Shown: positions 8,548 to 18,690 of the stretch, one piece after another | How the letters are laid out: each line of letters starts with the position of its first letter | How positions within the stretch are numbered: position 1 is the first letter of the stretch | Assembly: GCA_963774935.1 (NCBI GenBank) | Contig: CAVZGO010000001.1 | Coordinates: 186,001 to 250,000 of the forward strand | Origin: CAVZGO01 sp963774935 | GTDB lineage: Bacteria; Chloroflexota; Anaerolineae; Anaerolineales; UBA4823 | DNA: 64,000 nt | Direction of reading: 5' to 3' | Program-made: the position numbers and the translations under genes | Notes under the pieces: generated by a model | What the model was told of the DNA's origin: nothing | What the model saw: the letters and a program-made list of their open reading frames with translations, nothing else | The model's database searches: none

Positions 8548-11500
8548 TTACTCGTTTTCCTTGTTCCCTTCATAGTGCATCGCGGCCATTTGTCGATAGA
8601 GATCCCACCGACCGCTTACATCTTTCTGGGCTTGCTTCATCAACATCTCTGCTCGCTGCTCATCACTTTGCAGCAGCATGCGGTAGCGAGATTCATTGTA
8701 GGCATATTTACTTAACGGTACCGTTGGCTCCTTTGAGTCGATCGAGAGCGGATTTTGACCCTCATTAATCAAGGCTGGATTGTAACGGTAAAGCGGCCAT
8801 GCACCTGATGCAACAGCCAGCTTCTGCTGTTCCAAGCCCATGCGCAAATCATAACCGTGGGCAATGCAGTGGCTATAGGCAATGATGAGGGACGGACCAT
8901 TATAGGCATCGGCTTCGAGTAAAGCGTTCAGAGTCTGCTGGTCACTGGACGCCCATCGCAACGCGTGCTACGTAGACATATCCGTATGCCATCGCGATCA
9001 TGCCCAGGTCTTTCTTTGGGATGCCTTTACCATTCGCTGCAAATTTCGCGACAGCCGCGCGCGGGGTCGATTTCGAAGCCTGACCACCTGTATTGGAGTA
9101 CACTTCGGTATCGAGCACCATGATATTCACATTCCGGCCGGCAGCCAGCACGTGATCGAGCCCACCATAACCGATATCATAAGCCCAGCCATCGCCACCG
9201 ATGATCCAAACGCTCTTGCGGGCAAGCACGTCTGCAATACTGAGCAGGTGGGTAGCGTTAGGATCTTTCACTCCCTTCAGGATTTCCTTCAGCGCTGCCA
9301 CTCGGTTTCGCTGGTCACGTATTCCCGCTTCACTGCTCTGATCAGCGTTCAACAATTCGGTTACAAGCTGCTCACCAATCTGACCAGCCAGAGCCGCCAG
9401 TAATTCACGCGCGTATTCTTGCTGCTTATCGAGGGTTAAGCGCATTCCCAGACCAAACTCAGCATTGTCCTCGAAGAGGGAGTTGGACCAGGCGGGTCCG
9501 CGTCCATCGTGGTTCTTCGCCCATGGAGTTGTGGGCAGGTTACCACCGTAAATGGATGTACAACCGGTAGCATTTGCTACGACGATACGGTCTCCAAATA
9601 GCTGGGTCAGCAGCTTGATATAGGGGGTTTCACCGCAGCCCGAGCAAGCGCCGGAGAACTCAAACAATGGCAGAAGTAGCTGCGAGTTCTTCACCGACTT
9701 GACGCTGAAAGTGGTTCTGTCAACATCGGGAATTGACAAGAAGTAATCCCATTTGGCTGCTTCTCTTTCGCGAATGGGCGGCTGGTCAGCCATGTTGATC
9801 GCCTTGCGACCAACCTGCGACTTATCCTTGGCAGGACAAGCTTCAATGCAAAGTGCACATCCTGTACAATCCTCCGGTGATACAACCAGGGAGTACATCA
9901 TATTGGGGAACTCTTTCCAGCGCGCCTCTACACCCACCCAGCCTTCTGGTGCGTCTTTCATAAACGCTGGATCATACACCTTTTCCCGGATAACAGCGTG
10001 CGGGCAGACAAACGAACATTTTCCACATTGGATGCAAAGATCCGATTCCCACACAGGTATCTCCAGGGCGATGTTGCGTTTTTCCCATTGGGTCGTGCCG
10101 GTCGGGAATGTTCCATCTACCGGCATTGCACTCACGGGGAGGCTATCGCCATCGAATGAGATGATCCTGCCGAGCACATCGCGTACATATTCTGGCGCTT
10201 CCCGCGGGACGGGTAATCTACGGGTGAGGGTGCTGGTAACTTTTTCCGGCACTTTAACTTCATGCAGGTTAGCCAGGGTCGCGTCCACAGCCTCGTAGTT
10301 GGCTTTCACTACTGCCTCACCACGCTTGCTGTAGGTCTTCTTGATGGCACGCTTGATTTCTTTGATAGCCTGGTCACGGGGTAAGACGCCGCTGATGGCA
10401 AAGAAGCAGGTCTGCATGATGGTATTGATGCGACCGCCCATACCAGTCTCTTTGGCGACCTCATACGCATCAATAACGAAGAAGCGCATTTTCTTGTCGA
10501 TGATGGCTTTTTGAGTTTCCTGGGGCAGCTCATCCCATACTTCTTCGGGTTTGTAAATGCTGTTGAGCAGAAATACTCCGCCAGGTTGGGCGTATTTGAG
10601 CACGTCGAAGCGCTCGAGGAAGCTGAATTGGTGACAAGCCACAAACTGCGCCTGTCCAATCAAGTATGGAGCACGGATCGGTTTCGGTCCAAAGCGCAGG
10701 TGGGAGATAGTCGCTGTGCCAGATTTCTTCGAGTCATAAACGAAGTAGCCCTGAGCATAGTTACTGGTCTCTTCGCCGATGATTTTGATCGAGTTTTTAT
10801 TAGCCCCCACGGTTCCGTCAGCTCCCAGTCCCCAAAAGACACAGCGGACGGTCTCAGGCATTTCGATATGATAACCGGGATCATAATCGATGCTGGTATG
10901 GGTAACATCATCATTAATACCGACTGTGAAATGGTTCTTGGGCTGCTCCTTGAGCATCTCATCGTAAACGCCCTTGACCATTGCAGGGGTAAATTCTTTG
11001 GATGAAAGGCCAAATCTCCCGCCGATGATTCGAACGTGATTACCTGTCCAGACCTCATTCATCGCAGTGACAACATCCTGGTAAAGCGGTTCACCGGCTG
11101 AGCCAGGTTCCTTGGTGCGATCGAGGACAGCTATAGTCTTGACAGTCTTGGGAAGAGCCTTAACGAAGTGTTCTACCGAAAACGGACGGTACAAGCGTAC
11201 TTTCAATACGCCCAGTTTCTCGCCGTTTTTGTTCAAGTATTTTGCTGTTTCCTCTACGGTTTCAGCGCCTGAACCCATCACCACAATGACCCGATCGGCA
11301 TCTGCTGCGCCTGCGTAATCGAAAAGCTTATACTGCCTCCCGGTGATGGCAGCAAACTTGTCCATGGCTTTTTGGACAATATCCGGACATGCCAGGTAAT
11401 AGGGATTGACAGTTTCTCGACCCTGGAAGTACACGTCTGGATTTTGAGCTGTGCCACGCAGAACTGGATGATCTGGTGAGAGACCGCGGGCGCGGTGCGC

Positions 11501-12103
11501 CTGGATCAGTTCATCGCTAATCAGTCCTTTCAGATCATCATCGGTGAGTTGTTCAATCTTATTAACCTCGGCTGAAGTTCGAAAGCCATCGAAAAAGTGT
11601 ACGAATGGTACTCGAGCCTCCAGAGTAGCTGAATGAGCGATTGCAGCCGAGTCTTGAGCCTCTTGAACCGAGTTCGAAGCCAGGAATGCAAACCCGGTGG
11701 AGCGAGCTGCCATAACATCAGAGTGATCGCCGAAGATGGAGAGCGCGCTAGCTGCAAGCGACCGGGCTGAGACGTGGAAGACCGCTGAGGTTAACTCACC
11801 AGCAATCTTGAACATATTCGGGATCATCAGAAGCAGACCTTGAGAGGCTGTAAATGTGGTCGTCAGGGCACCCGTCTGGAGTGCACCGTGGACGGAGCCG
11901 GCTGCTCCACCCTCAGACTGCATCTCAATCACCAGTGGTACCGTGCCCCAGAGGTTTTTCTTACCTTTGGCTGACCACTCGTCAGAGAGCTCACCCATTC
12001 CAGATGAAGGGGTGATTGGGTAAATTGCAATTACTTCACTTAGCTTATGCGCAACTGCAGCGGTTGCTTCATTGCCATCGATTGTTACCATGGGTCTTTT
12101 CAT
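8548..12103 (-). CDS. nifJ: Pyruvate:ferredoxin (flavodoxin) oxidoreductase, frameshifted near its C-terminus
   Basis: About 1185 codons, normal for single-chain NifJ. It oxidises pyruvate with CoA to acetyl-CoA and CO2, reducing ferredoxin. Visible are YPITPSS near 29, two 4Fe-4S clusters (CIQCGKCSFVCP near 688 and CTGCALCIEACP near 748), CSGCGE near 819, and the thiamine-pyrophosphate site GDGWAYDIGYGG near 969 with YSNTGGQASKSTP. The frame stops at 8942 after YVYVARVAMGVQ, while the expected continuation (SSDQQTLNALLEADAYNGPSLI...) runs in another frame to 8548. Reading GGCGCGTCC instead of GGCGTCC near 8950 restores it, so two bases seem lost (or one gained). For such a central enzyme, sequence error is likely. 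GGAG precedes the ATG at 12103. Confidence 0.93.
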
Positions 12104-12286
12104 AAGGTATATTTCTCCGATCGTTTCATATGATTTCGGGCAGATTTTTCATTTTCATGCGTAAATCATGAACATATTCAACTGTTAAGTTTATTCCTTT
12201 TGAGGGATTAAGGATAGTAATATATGGCACATTACCAATAGTGAATTTGTCATAATTCCGAACAGAAGTTTTGCCAATTACTTTTA

Positions 12287-12301
12287 TGCTATACTCTACC
12301 C
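12287..12301 (+). promoter_or_regulatory. Extended -10 promoter, apparently leaderless
   Basis: TGC-TATACT (TGN extended -10; hexamer 12290-12295) is followed by exactly six bases and then the ATG at 12302, so transcription should begin at or next to the start codon. No ribosome-binding site is present. It drives the 12.3-20.6 kb operon. Confidence 0.65.
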
Positions 12302-12556
12302 ATGGAATCTGACCTGCAAACCTGGAGTGAGTGGGTACAGAAATTGCAGCAACGCGGCTACAGTTCCTGGGTAGCCGCGTTGCTGGAAGGAGCAGGCCCG
12401 CTTGTGACGGTCGGAGCCCAGGCAATCTATCTGACACAACCTGTCCTGCGAGGCATCGTCCCGGATTACCAACTCGACGCGATGGCACACCTTCTTGAGG
12501 ATCCCCAACAGACCCGGAAATTTGCTGCCCGGCTTAAAGAAGAACACGAATCATGA
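12302..12556 (+). CDS. Small hypothetical protein opening the unknown operon
   Basis: 84 aa, soluble and helical (SEWVQKLQQRGYSSWVAALLEG ... LDAMAHLLEDPQQTRKFAARLKEE). It has no signal peptide and no motif I can name. The second half reads like a short helix pair with a charged tail. The stop overlaps the ATG of the following gene (ATGA at 12553-12556), so it is coupled to it. With no ribosome-binding site and a -10 box six bases away, its mRNA is probably leaderless. Its place as first gene suggests a cytoplasmic accessory to the membrane proteins that follow (inference only). Confidence 0.7.
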   Translation: MESDLQTWSEWVQKLQQRGYSSWVAALLEGAGPLVTVGAQAIYLTQPVLRGIVPDYQLDAMAHLLEDPQQTRKFAARLKEEHES

Positions 12557-13317
12557 ACATCCCGACAATTACGATAACCGCGGAACTTGGGGGAGTGCTC
12601 CTCCTGTTGACTTTCGTGAGCCTCGTTGTTTGGTTCTGGCTTAGACCACCCAAAACGCCGGTCGAATTACGACCAATTCCAGGATTTAACGAGGGTGCAA
12701 AAGCCGTAAGGCAGGTGGTCGAAAGTGGCAGCGAATTTCATATTTCATTAGGAAGCGCAGGTTTGTTTGAGCAAGCCGGGGCAGCAGCCGTAGCAGGGAT
12801 CGACGTGGTACAGATGGTTGCACCGGGCACCTGGATCAGTGATAACCAAATGGTAATTAGTAGTGGAAATGGCGAGACTGCGATCCTCGCCCGAGATTCC
12901 TTACAACAAGCGTATAACGCAGCCGAAATTACCGAGCCAGCACAGGAGCTGCAGGTACAAATAGGAGGGATGACACCATTTTCCTATGCAGCAGGGATTT
13001 TACCGCTCACCAAAGCGAGACCAGGTTCTACACATGTGCTGGCTGGAAATTTTGGGTTGGAAGCGGCATTCATCGCTGATTCCATTGAGCGGAATGAGGG
13101 CAGACTTCTGGCAGGAAGTGACAGCACCTGTGCTCAAGCGATTTTCTCTGCTATGGCTGAAGAGGCATTCCTCGGTGAAGAATTATTTGCTGGTGGCGCT
13201 TACCTAAACAGTGAACCCTGGCGAATTGCCAGCCTGCGAGCACAGGACATCATGCGCCTGGTTCTGGGAGCTCTTATCCTTGCGGGGTTAATTTTTCGGT
13301 TGATTGGCCTTCTGTGA
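12553..13317 (+). CDS. Membrane-anchored protein of unknown function (DUF6754-like)
   Basis: 254 aa. One N-terminal membrane helix (about residues 13-35, GGVLLLLTFVSLVVWFWL) and one C-terminal helix (about 235-254) flank a soluble alpha/beta region. That region contains LGSAGLFEQAGAAAVAGIDV, a repeated small-residue pattern, and SYAAGILPLTKARPGSTHVLAGNFGLEAAF. It resembles the uncharacterised Chloroflexota family I know as DUF6754; I cannot verify that. The stop overlaps the next ATG by 4 nt. A later gene of the operon (13940) repeats parts of this pattern (SGISGAEAYAI), suggesting related subunits. Confidence 0.7.
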   Translation: MNIPTITITAELGGVLLLLTFVSLVVWFWLRPPKTPVELRPIPGFNEGAKAVRQVVESGSEFHISLGSAGLFEQAGAAAVAGIDVVQMVAPGTWISDNQMVISSGNGETAILARDSLQQAYNAAEITEPAQELQVQIGGMTPFSYAAGILPLTKARPGSTHVLAGNFGLEAAFIADSIERNEGRLLAGSDSTCAQAIFSAMAEEAFLGEELFAGGAYLNSEPWRIASLRAQDIMRLVLGALILAGLIFRLIGLL

Positions 13318-13937
13318 AAAGTAACCGCTTGTCCTGGTTATTCATTATTACCGCAGCAGCGGGCAGCATTGTTCTCATCGGATACTTTGTCGATTGGCCA
13401 TTCTTGCACCAGGTTCGTTCAACTATTTTGCACTGGGCAGCCCTGGTATCTGCAGCTGCTTTGATCGTCGGGATCATCAACCTTGCCCGAGTTCATTGGC
13501 TAAAATCAGTCCATCGTGAAACAGGCTGGGGATACAGCATTATTCTTATATCTGCTTTAGTTGTTACCGTGGTAGTCGGACTGATTACCGGCCCAACAAG
13601 CCCTCCGATCATGTGGGCTTTTACGAGTATCGTCATTCCTGTGGAAGCCAGTCTTGTCGCCTCGGTAAGTATTGCACTCATCTATGCTGCATCCCGACTG
13701 CCGGCTCGAAGGCGCAATGCAGCCAGTATTGGCTTTTTCATAATAGTCCTTGTCTCGATTGCAGGTCGAGTTTCATTTGGGGGAGATTCAATCCAGGCGC
13801 TGGTTGTAATTCGAACGTGGATCAACCAGGTTTGGTCAGTTGGTGGATTACGAGGATTATTGATAGGGGTTGCAATTGGCACCCTGGCAACAGGTGTCCG
13901 AGTGCTCATTGGTCGACAGCGCCCGTATGAAGGTTAG
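13314..13937 (+). CDS. Polytopic membrane protein of unknown function
   Basis: 207 aa with about six hydrophobic helices and a short C-terminal basic tail (RVLIGRQRPYEG). No catalytic motif is visible. Charged loops include INLARVHWLKSVHRETGW between the second and third helices. The start overlaps the preceding stop by 4 nt and the next gene starts 2 bp after its stop, so it is firmly part of the operon. A channel, scaffold or anchor subunit of a membrane complex is possible; nothing in the sequence decides. Confidence 0.7.
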   Translation: MKSNRLSWLFIITAAAGSIVLIGYFVDWPFLHQVRSTILHWAALVSAAALIVGIINLARVHWLKSVHRETGWGYSIILISALVVTVVVGLITGPTSPPIMWAFTSIVIPVEASLVASVSIALIYAASRLPARRRNAASIGFFIIVLVSIAGRVSFGGDSIQALVVIRTWINQVWSVGGLRGLLIGVAIGTLATGVRVLIGRQRPYEG

Positions 13938-13939
13938 CC

Positions 13940-15140
13940 ATGGCTGATAATATTCCTGACTGGATGCTGAATGACAACCTTGAGCCACCTTCCCAACCAG
14001 GAGATGGATCGATTGAGTCTGAGCCTGCCCATCCTGCTCCGGAAAATGAGGAACCACCTCTCACTCCAGAATCTCCAGAAGATGACTTGCGAGAGTTATT
14101 AGGGCTCAGCGGTCCCCACCGTTTGGAAGAGCCGTTTTGGCAACCAGATGATATCTTTTCATCGAATGTGAACGTGCTGCGGGTGACCGAATCGCAGAAA
14201 GATCGCGCCACCCTGCTGGCAAACATGATTCGACAGGATGATAATCAACCGCCAATTTCAGCCCACCGCAAAAAGAGTGCGCAACCCGTTTTACGGTGGG
14301 TAATCGCACTTGTATTAATGGTTTCTATGTTTGTCGCGGCTGTTGCTCCGGGGACTACGAATTTACAGTTAGGTCCAGAGATCGCGGCTGAAACCCTTTC
14401 TGTGAATCAACAAGTGATGGCACTGGCTCTTAAAGCGCCAGTGCTGGTAGCAGTGGATTTTCAGCCCGGCTACCAGGGCGAAATGCTGGCAGCTGCCGCT
14501 CCATTGTTCGACCACCTGATGTCACAACAGGCGTATCTTGTACTAGTATCAACTCTTACAAATGGTCCCGCGATGAGTGAATATCTCATGACCGAGCTGA
14601 ACCAAGATCTGGGTTATGGCTATCAGCCAGTCCTTAATTATGTGAATATGGGATTTATCCCAGGCGGTCCTATTGGTATGAGTGATTTTGTGGCTGATCC
14701 CAGTCGCTCAACTCCGCTAACAGTGGATGGAATTGAGATTTGGGACAATTACCAGATGGAACAAACCAATCTATTAGCCAGTTTTGGCATGGTAGTTGTG
14801 CTGACTGACAGTGCAGATACGGCGCGCCAATGGATTGAGCAAGTTAACCGGAATCTGGGAGATATTCCAATGATCCTGGTCGTGAGTGCTCAAGCTGCGT
14901 CCGATGGTACGACCTTATTATTATGCCAATCCGAGGATCATTGAAGGGTTAATTTCTGGCATCTCTGGAGCAGAAGCCTACGCCATTCTGACAGGAGATC
15001 AGATCTTAGCACGCCCATTATGGTCAGCGTTCTCCGTAGGTACAGCCGTATCTGTAGTGTTATTAATCCTTGGTGCTATCTTCACCCAAATTTTAATAAA
15101 TTGGGAGCGTCGCTACCAAGCCCGTCGAGGATCGCCATGA
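13940..15140 (+). CDS. Bitopic membrane protein of unknown function, frameshifted
   Basis: About 400 codons. An acidic, Pro-rich cytoplasmic N-terminus (residues 1-115) is followed by a membrane helix (about 117-135), an extracytoplasmic alpha/beta domain, and a C-terminal helix (SVGTAVSVVLLILGAIFTQI) with a basic end. The initial frame ends at 14944. The expected continuation (MVRPYYYANPRIIEGLISGISGAEAY) lies in the frame ending at 15140. Removing one base near 14901 (TCC to TC) joins them as AQAASMVRPYYY. Because the two parts fit seamlessly and the downstream gene overlaps the final stop by 4 nt, a sequencing insertion is likely. The segment SGISGAEAYAILTGDQ echoes the 12553 gene. Confidence 0.65.
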
Positions 15141-15853
15141 ACAGCCCAATCGTACTCAGCGGACTCTCCTGGGCTGACCTGATTGGCCTATTTCTTGGGC
15201 TTGCGTTAACATTGGCAGTATTTAGCTATATATTTGGAGATAATCCGCTATTCCGCATCGCCATTCAATTATTCATCGGTGTTTCATCCGGATATGCACT
15301 GGTGGTTGCTTGGCGGTTAGTCTTGTGGCCACAGTTATTCCAACCACTGCTCGAAGGAAGGTCGGGGTTTACGGATTGGCTGTTTCTTCTTCCGCCTGTA
15401 ATCATGGTAGTGTTGCTCTTTGGCAAATTATTTCCTCCTTTCGCCCGATGGGGCAGTCCATCGGTTGCATTTCTTGTTGGTGTTGGAATGGCGGCTGCTG
15501 TAGGTGGAGCGATTCTTGGCACCATCATTCCACAGGTGATCATATCTACTCAGGTCCTAGATGCACCGCAAATTCAAGGATTTTACCAACCAATCTGGGC
15601 CCGCTACTTGAATGGTGTGATTATCCTGGTGGGTACACTTGGTGGTTTATTTTATTTTCGCTTTACCAGGAAACCCGGCGAGTTAAATCATGAACAAATG
15701 GGCTGGCAGGACGTCCTTGCCTGGGTTGGTAACATAACAATGGTAACAGCTCTGGGTGTATTGTTCGCAGGTGTACTGATAAGTGCATTATCTGCGATGT
15801 CAGAACGGATCTATTTCATTGTGACGATGGTCCGTTCACTGATTAGCTGGTAA
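15137..15853 (+). CDS. Polytopic membrane protein of unknown function
   Basis: 238 aa from the ATG at 15137, which overlaps the previous stop (ATGA); the open frame extends upstream but only through the previous gene. About seven hydrophobic helices run almost the full length, with small-residue-rich stretches (VAFLVGVGMAAAVGGAILGTIIPQ). It resembles the 13314 protein in size and topology. No transport or enzymatic signature is visible. It probably forms part of the same membrane complex. Confidence 0.7.
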   Translation: MNSPIVLSGLSWADLIGLFLGLALTLAVFSYIFGDNPLFRIAIQLFIGVSSGYALVVAWRLVLWPQLFQPLLEGRSGFTDWLFLLPPVIMVVLLFGKLFPPFARWGSPSVAFLVGVGMAAAVGGAILGTIIPQVIISTQVLDAPQIQGFYQPIWARYLNGVIILVGTLGGLFYFRFTRKPGELNHEQMGWQDVLAWVGNITMVTALGVLFAGVLISALSAMSERIYFIVTMVRSLISW

Positions 15854-15877
15854 GAGCAGATCAAGTCTGGGGTAAGA

Positions 15878-17620
15878 ATGAAATCTGGTGCAATCCTCGC
15901 CATTGATATTGGTCCCATGACCACCCGTGCAGCCTTATTCGATGTTCTCGGAGATCGATATGCACTACTAGGCGTGGGCTCTTCTGATACTACCCTTGAG
16001 GCGCCATTTCGCAATCTCCGGCGAGGTTTACGTTTCGCTCTGGAAGAGCTGCAGGCAATCACAGGACGAATTCTAATGGACGGCCATAAAACGCTCATTC
16101 GTCCCGTAAACCGCAATGGATTAGGAGTGGATCAATGCGTCGCGACTGTATCCGCAGGTCCTCCGATAAAGATGGTAGCGATTGGACTGCTGGAGTCAGA
16201 ATCACTGGCGAACACTCGCAGCTTGCTAGAAACAACCCTGGCGGGAGTTGTTCATAGTATCGGCATGAGGGAACGTCGCAATCCGGCCTCCGTTATGGAT
16301 GGGTTGTTGCGATTCGAGCCGGATTTATTCGTGATTGCTGGCGGTACCGAGCGAGGCGCAGAGAAGGCGATCGTCAAATTATTAGAACCCATCGTTGTGG
16401 CATACCGACTAATCCCTAAGGATCGACGCCCTGCGATTATTTATGCCGGCAATCATGCCTTAGATGCCAGGATAAGAACGCTGTTCGGAGAAACAAGTAA
16501 TCTAACCTTCGCACCGAATTTACAGCCTGACTTTGACCATCCGGATCTGGATGGTGCTAGAGGGAAGGTAATTCAATCGGCGCGCGTTGTTTTCAATAAA
16601 ATACTGCCCGGTTTCACAGATCTGGATCGCTGGACATTGGGTCAGGTGCTGCCGACCGAGGCGGCATTTAAACGGATGATCCAGTACCTTTCGATGAGCA
16701 GTCAGAATAATAAAGGTGTGTTAGGAATTCACAACTCGGCGCGGGTAATTCAAATAGCCGGAGTTTTTCCACAAGGCGAGGCTCATCGAGTATCCATGCA
16801 ACCTGGTTGGATGAGTGATCTGGACGATCTGAACAATCGGCTCGCTGTCAGCGAAGTGATGCCTTGGGCGGCAGATGCCGATATAAATCCTGGGCTGGTA
16901 ATGCAAGAATTCCTCCACCAGTCGCTCTATCCTGCCAGCCTGCCTCTTTCCAACCAGAGCCAGGCGATTGAGGCTGCAATCACCCATGCACTGCTGCTAG
17001 AACAGGTCAAATCCGCTTTTCAACAGCTTCCTCAAGCCGGTGTATTCGATAAGCCGCATGAACGCGCATTGCTCGAGCCTATCATCGCTTGTGGTGACAT
17101 CGTCGAACGATCTCCTTCACCTGCACATACCGCCATATTACTTCTTGATTGTATACAACCGGTGGGAGTGACAACCATGGTCATCGATAACAAGCAGATC
17201 TTGCCAATGTTAGGTGCAATCGCTGGTATCGATCCATTGGTGACTGTTCAAATGTTCGACTCTCCAGCATTTCAACACCTTGCAACCGTTATCACCCCAA
17301 TCGGTACAGCGCCACAAGGAACACCAGTATTACGTGTACGCATGGTATATGACGACGGCAGGGAGACTACACTGGATGTCAAGCAAGGCAATCTGGAATT
17401 AATTCCTTTACCAGCAGGGCAAACTGCTCAAATCCAATTAATACCATTCTACCGTTATGATGTCGGCATGGGAGGCGCTGGGCGTGGCGGTACAATCAAG
17501 GTAAATGGCAGCCAATTAGGGGTAATCATTGATGCGCGTGGTCGACCTCTTACAACGCCGGATGAACCTTTTCATCGCCAAGAAGTTTTGAAAAAGTGGA
17601 TTTGGACCCTTGGGGGGTAG
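15878..17620 (+). CDS. MutL-family (glutamate mutase L type) actin-fold ATPase
   Basis: 580 aa. The N-terminus has the phosphate-1 loop of the ASKHA fold (AILAIDIGPMTTRAALFDV, residues 5-23). Further along are DLFVIAGGTERGAEKAIVKLL and IIYAGNHALDARI, matching the MutL/GlmL family, which in clostridia lies between the subunits of coenzyme-B12 glutamate mutase and is thought to be a reactivator. No mutS/mutE subunit or other B12 enzyme is encoded nearby, so that role is unlikely here. The C-terminal 200 residues are a distinct region of beta-rich sequence ending YDVGMGGAGRGGTIKVNG. It may power or assemble the adjoining membrane proteins (inference). It is unrelated to the mismatch-repair MutL at 58866. 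Confidence 0.75.
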   Translation: MKSGAILAIDIGPMTTRAALFDVLGDRYALLGVGSSDTTLEAPFRNLRRGLRFALEELQAITGRILMDGHKTLIRPVNRNGLGVDQCVATVSAGPPIKMVAIGLLESESLANTRSLLETTLAGVVHSIGMRERRNPASVMDGLLRFEPDLFVIAGGTERGAEKAIVKLLEPIVVAYRLIPKDRRPAIIYAGNHALDARIRTLFGETSNLTFAPNLQPDFDHPDLDGARGKVIQSARVVFNKILPGFTDLDRWTLGQVLPTEAAFKRMIQYLSMSSQNNKGVLGIHNSARVIQIAGVFPQGEAHRVSMQPGWMSDLDDLNNRLAVSEVMPWAADADINPGLVMQEFLHQSLYPASLPLSNQSQAIEAAITHALLLEQVKSAFQQLPQAGVFDKPHERALLEPIIACGDIVERSPSPAHTAILLLDCIQPVGVTTMVIDNKQILPMLGAIAGIDPLVTVQMFDSPAFQHLATVITPIGTAPQGTPVLRVRMVYDDGRETTLDVKQGNLELIPLPAGQTAQIQLIPFYRYDVGMGGAGRGGTIKVNGSQLGVIIDARGRPLTTPDEPFHRQEVLKKWIWTLGG

Positions 17621-17628
17621 CAGAAAAA

Positions 17629-18681
17629 ATGTTCACTGCGGTTACTAACTATCTGGATCAAGCTCGCATCATCCGCCAACGCACCCTATCGGAGCCAGCC
17701 CGCGTTTTAGTGCGAAAAGGTCAGACTGTCGCTGCTGTCGACCCCGTCGCTGAGCGTATCCAGGGTGCAGAGCATCTGTGGTTGGATGTGGTGTTAAGCC
17801 TGGGTATCACAACTGGTCATTTAAATGAATATCTGCAGTGTAAGGTTGGGGACCAGCTGGCCCAGGGTGATCTACTTGCGGGACCAGCCGGTTTATTGAA
17901 ACGCATGCTCCGCTCTCCAGCGGACGGTCAAGTTGTCTTGATAACTGATCGGGCAATCGTATTAGAAAAAAAGGCGCCGGCAATTCAGTTGAAGGCAGGC
18001 ATCTCTGGCCAAGTTGTTGATCTTGTTCCTGAGCAAGGTGCTGTGATTCAAACTGAGGGCGCTCTTGTACAAGGTGTGTGGGGCAATGGCAAAATCGGTT
18101 CGGGTAGATTTACTTTATGCATGGCAAATCCTGCTGCACGCTTTACATTGCGAGATCTGGATCCATCCCTACAGGGCGCATTGTTAGGTGCAGGAAGTTG
18201 CGACAGTGCAGACGTGCTGAATGCAGCGACAGGGCTTAATTTGGCAGGTCTGGTCGTCACAAGCCTGGAAGCGGACCTGATCCCGTTCGCAGGATCATTA
18301 CCATTTCCTCTGGTGGTGGTCGAAGGCTTTGGTACGCAGGTTATGAATACAATGGCTTACCAGATATTCACTGAACGTAATGGTCAAGCTGTTGATCTAA
18401 ACGCCGAGCCGTTCGATCGTCAAACTGGCTTTCGCCCAGAGGCTGTTTTTCCTGACCCATTACCGGCTGGTTACCAGGTTCCTTCAGAGATGGTGCTGGT
18501 TTCGCCCGGTCACCTCGTGCGGATACTGAGACCTCCTTATCATGGGCGGATCGGCCGGTTGGAGGAGCTGTTAGGTACTGTCGAGGTACAGGGAGGGTAC
18601 TTGCTTCCTGCAGGACGTGTGCTGCTGTCGAATGGAGAAGCTGTCACGCTGCCACTGGTAAACCTTCAATTCCTGAGTTAG
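17629..18681 (+). CDS. Beta-rich protein of unknown function with hammerhead-like segments
   Basis: 350 aa from the ATG at 17629, preceded by GGGGGG; an in-frame upstream ATG at 17596 would overlap the previous gene and lacks a better site. The first part has repeated short beta segments (ARVLVRKGQTVAAVDPVAE, CKVGDQLAQGDLLA, RSPADGQVVLITD) like the barrel-sandwich hybrids of RnfC or biotinyl/lipoyl domains, but no lysine in a biotinylation motif. The C-terminus (HLVRILRPPYHGRIGRLEEL) looks like a KOW/SH3-type barrel. No signal peptide is seen, so it is presumably cytoplasmic. It starts 8 bp after the ATPase gene stop, suggesting they work together. Confidence 0.65.
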   Translation: MFTAVTNYLDQARIIRQRTLSEPARVLVRKGQTVAAVDPVAERIQGAEHLWLDVVLSLGITTGHLNEYLQCKVGDQLAQGDLLAGPAGLLKRMLRSPADGQVVLITDRAIVLEKKAPAIQLKAGISGQVVDLVPEQGAVIQTEGALVQGVWGNGKIGSGRFTLCMANPAARFTLRDLDPSLQGALLGAGSCDSADVLNAATGLNLAGLVVTSLEADLIPFAGSLPFPLVVVEGFGTQVMNTMAYQIFTERNGQAVDLNAEPFDRQTGFRPEAVFPDPLPAGYQVPSEMVLVSPGHLVRILRPPYHGRIGRLEELLGTVEVQGGYLLPAGRVLLSNGEAVTLPLVNLQFLS

Positions 18682-18690
18682 AATGGGTTT

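Noticed and set aside
12126..12488. Minus-strand frame across the nifJ-operon intergenic region
   Set aside because: Its first half is antisense to the small gene at 12302 and the rest is AT-rich promoter DNA; no start site.
15878..17620. MutL-like ATPase taken as a glutamate mutase reactivator
   Set aside because: No mutase subunits or other B12 enzyme in the window, so only the family is stated and not that role.
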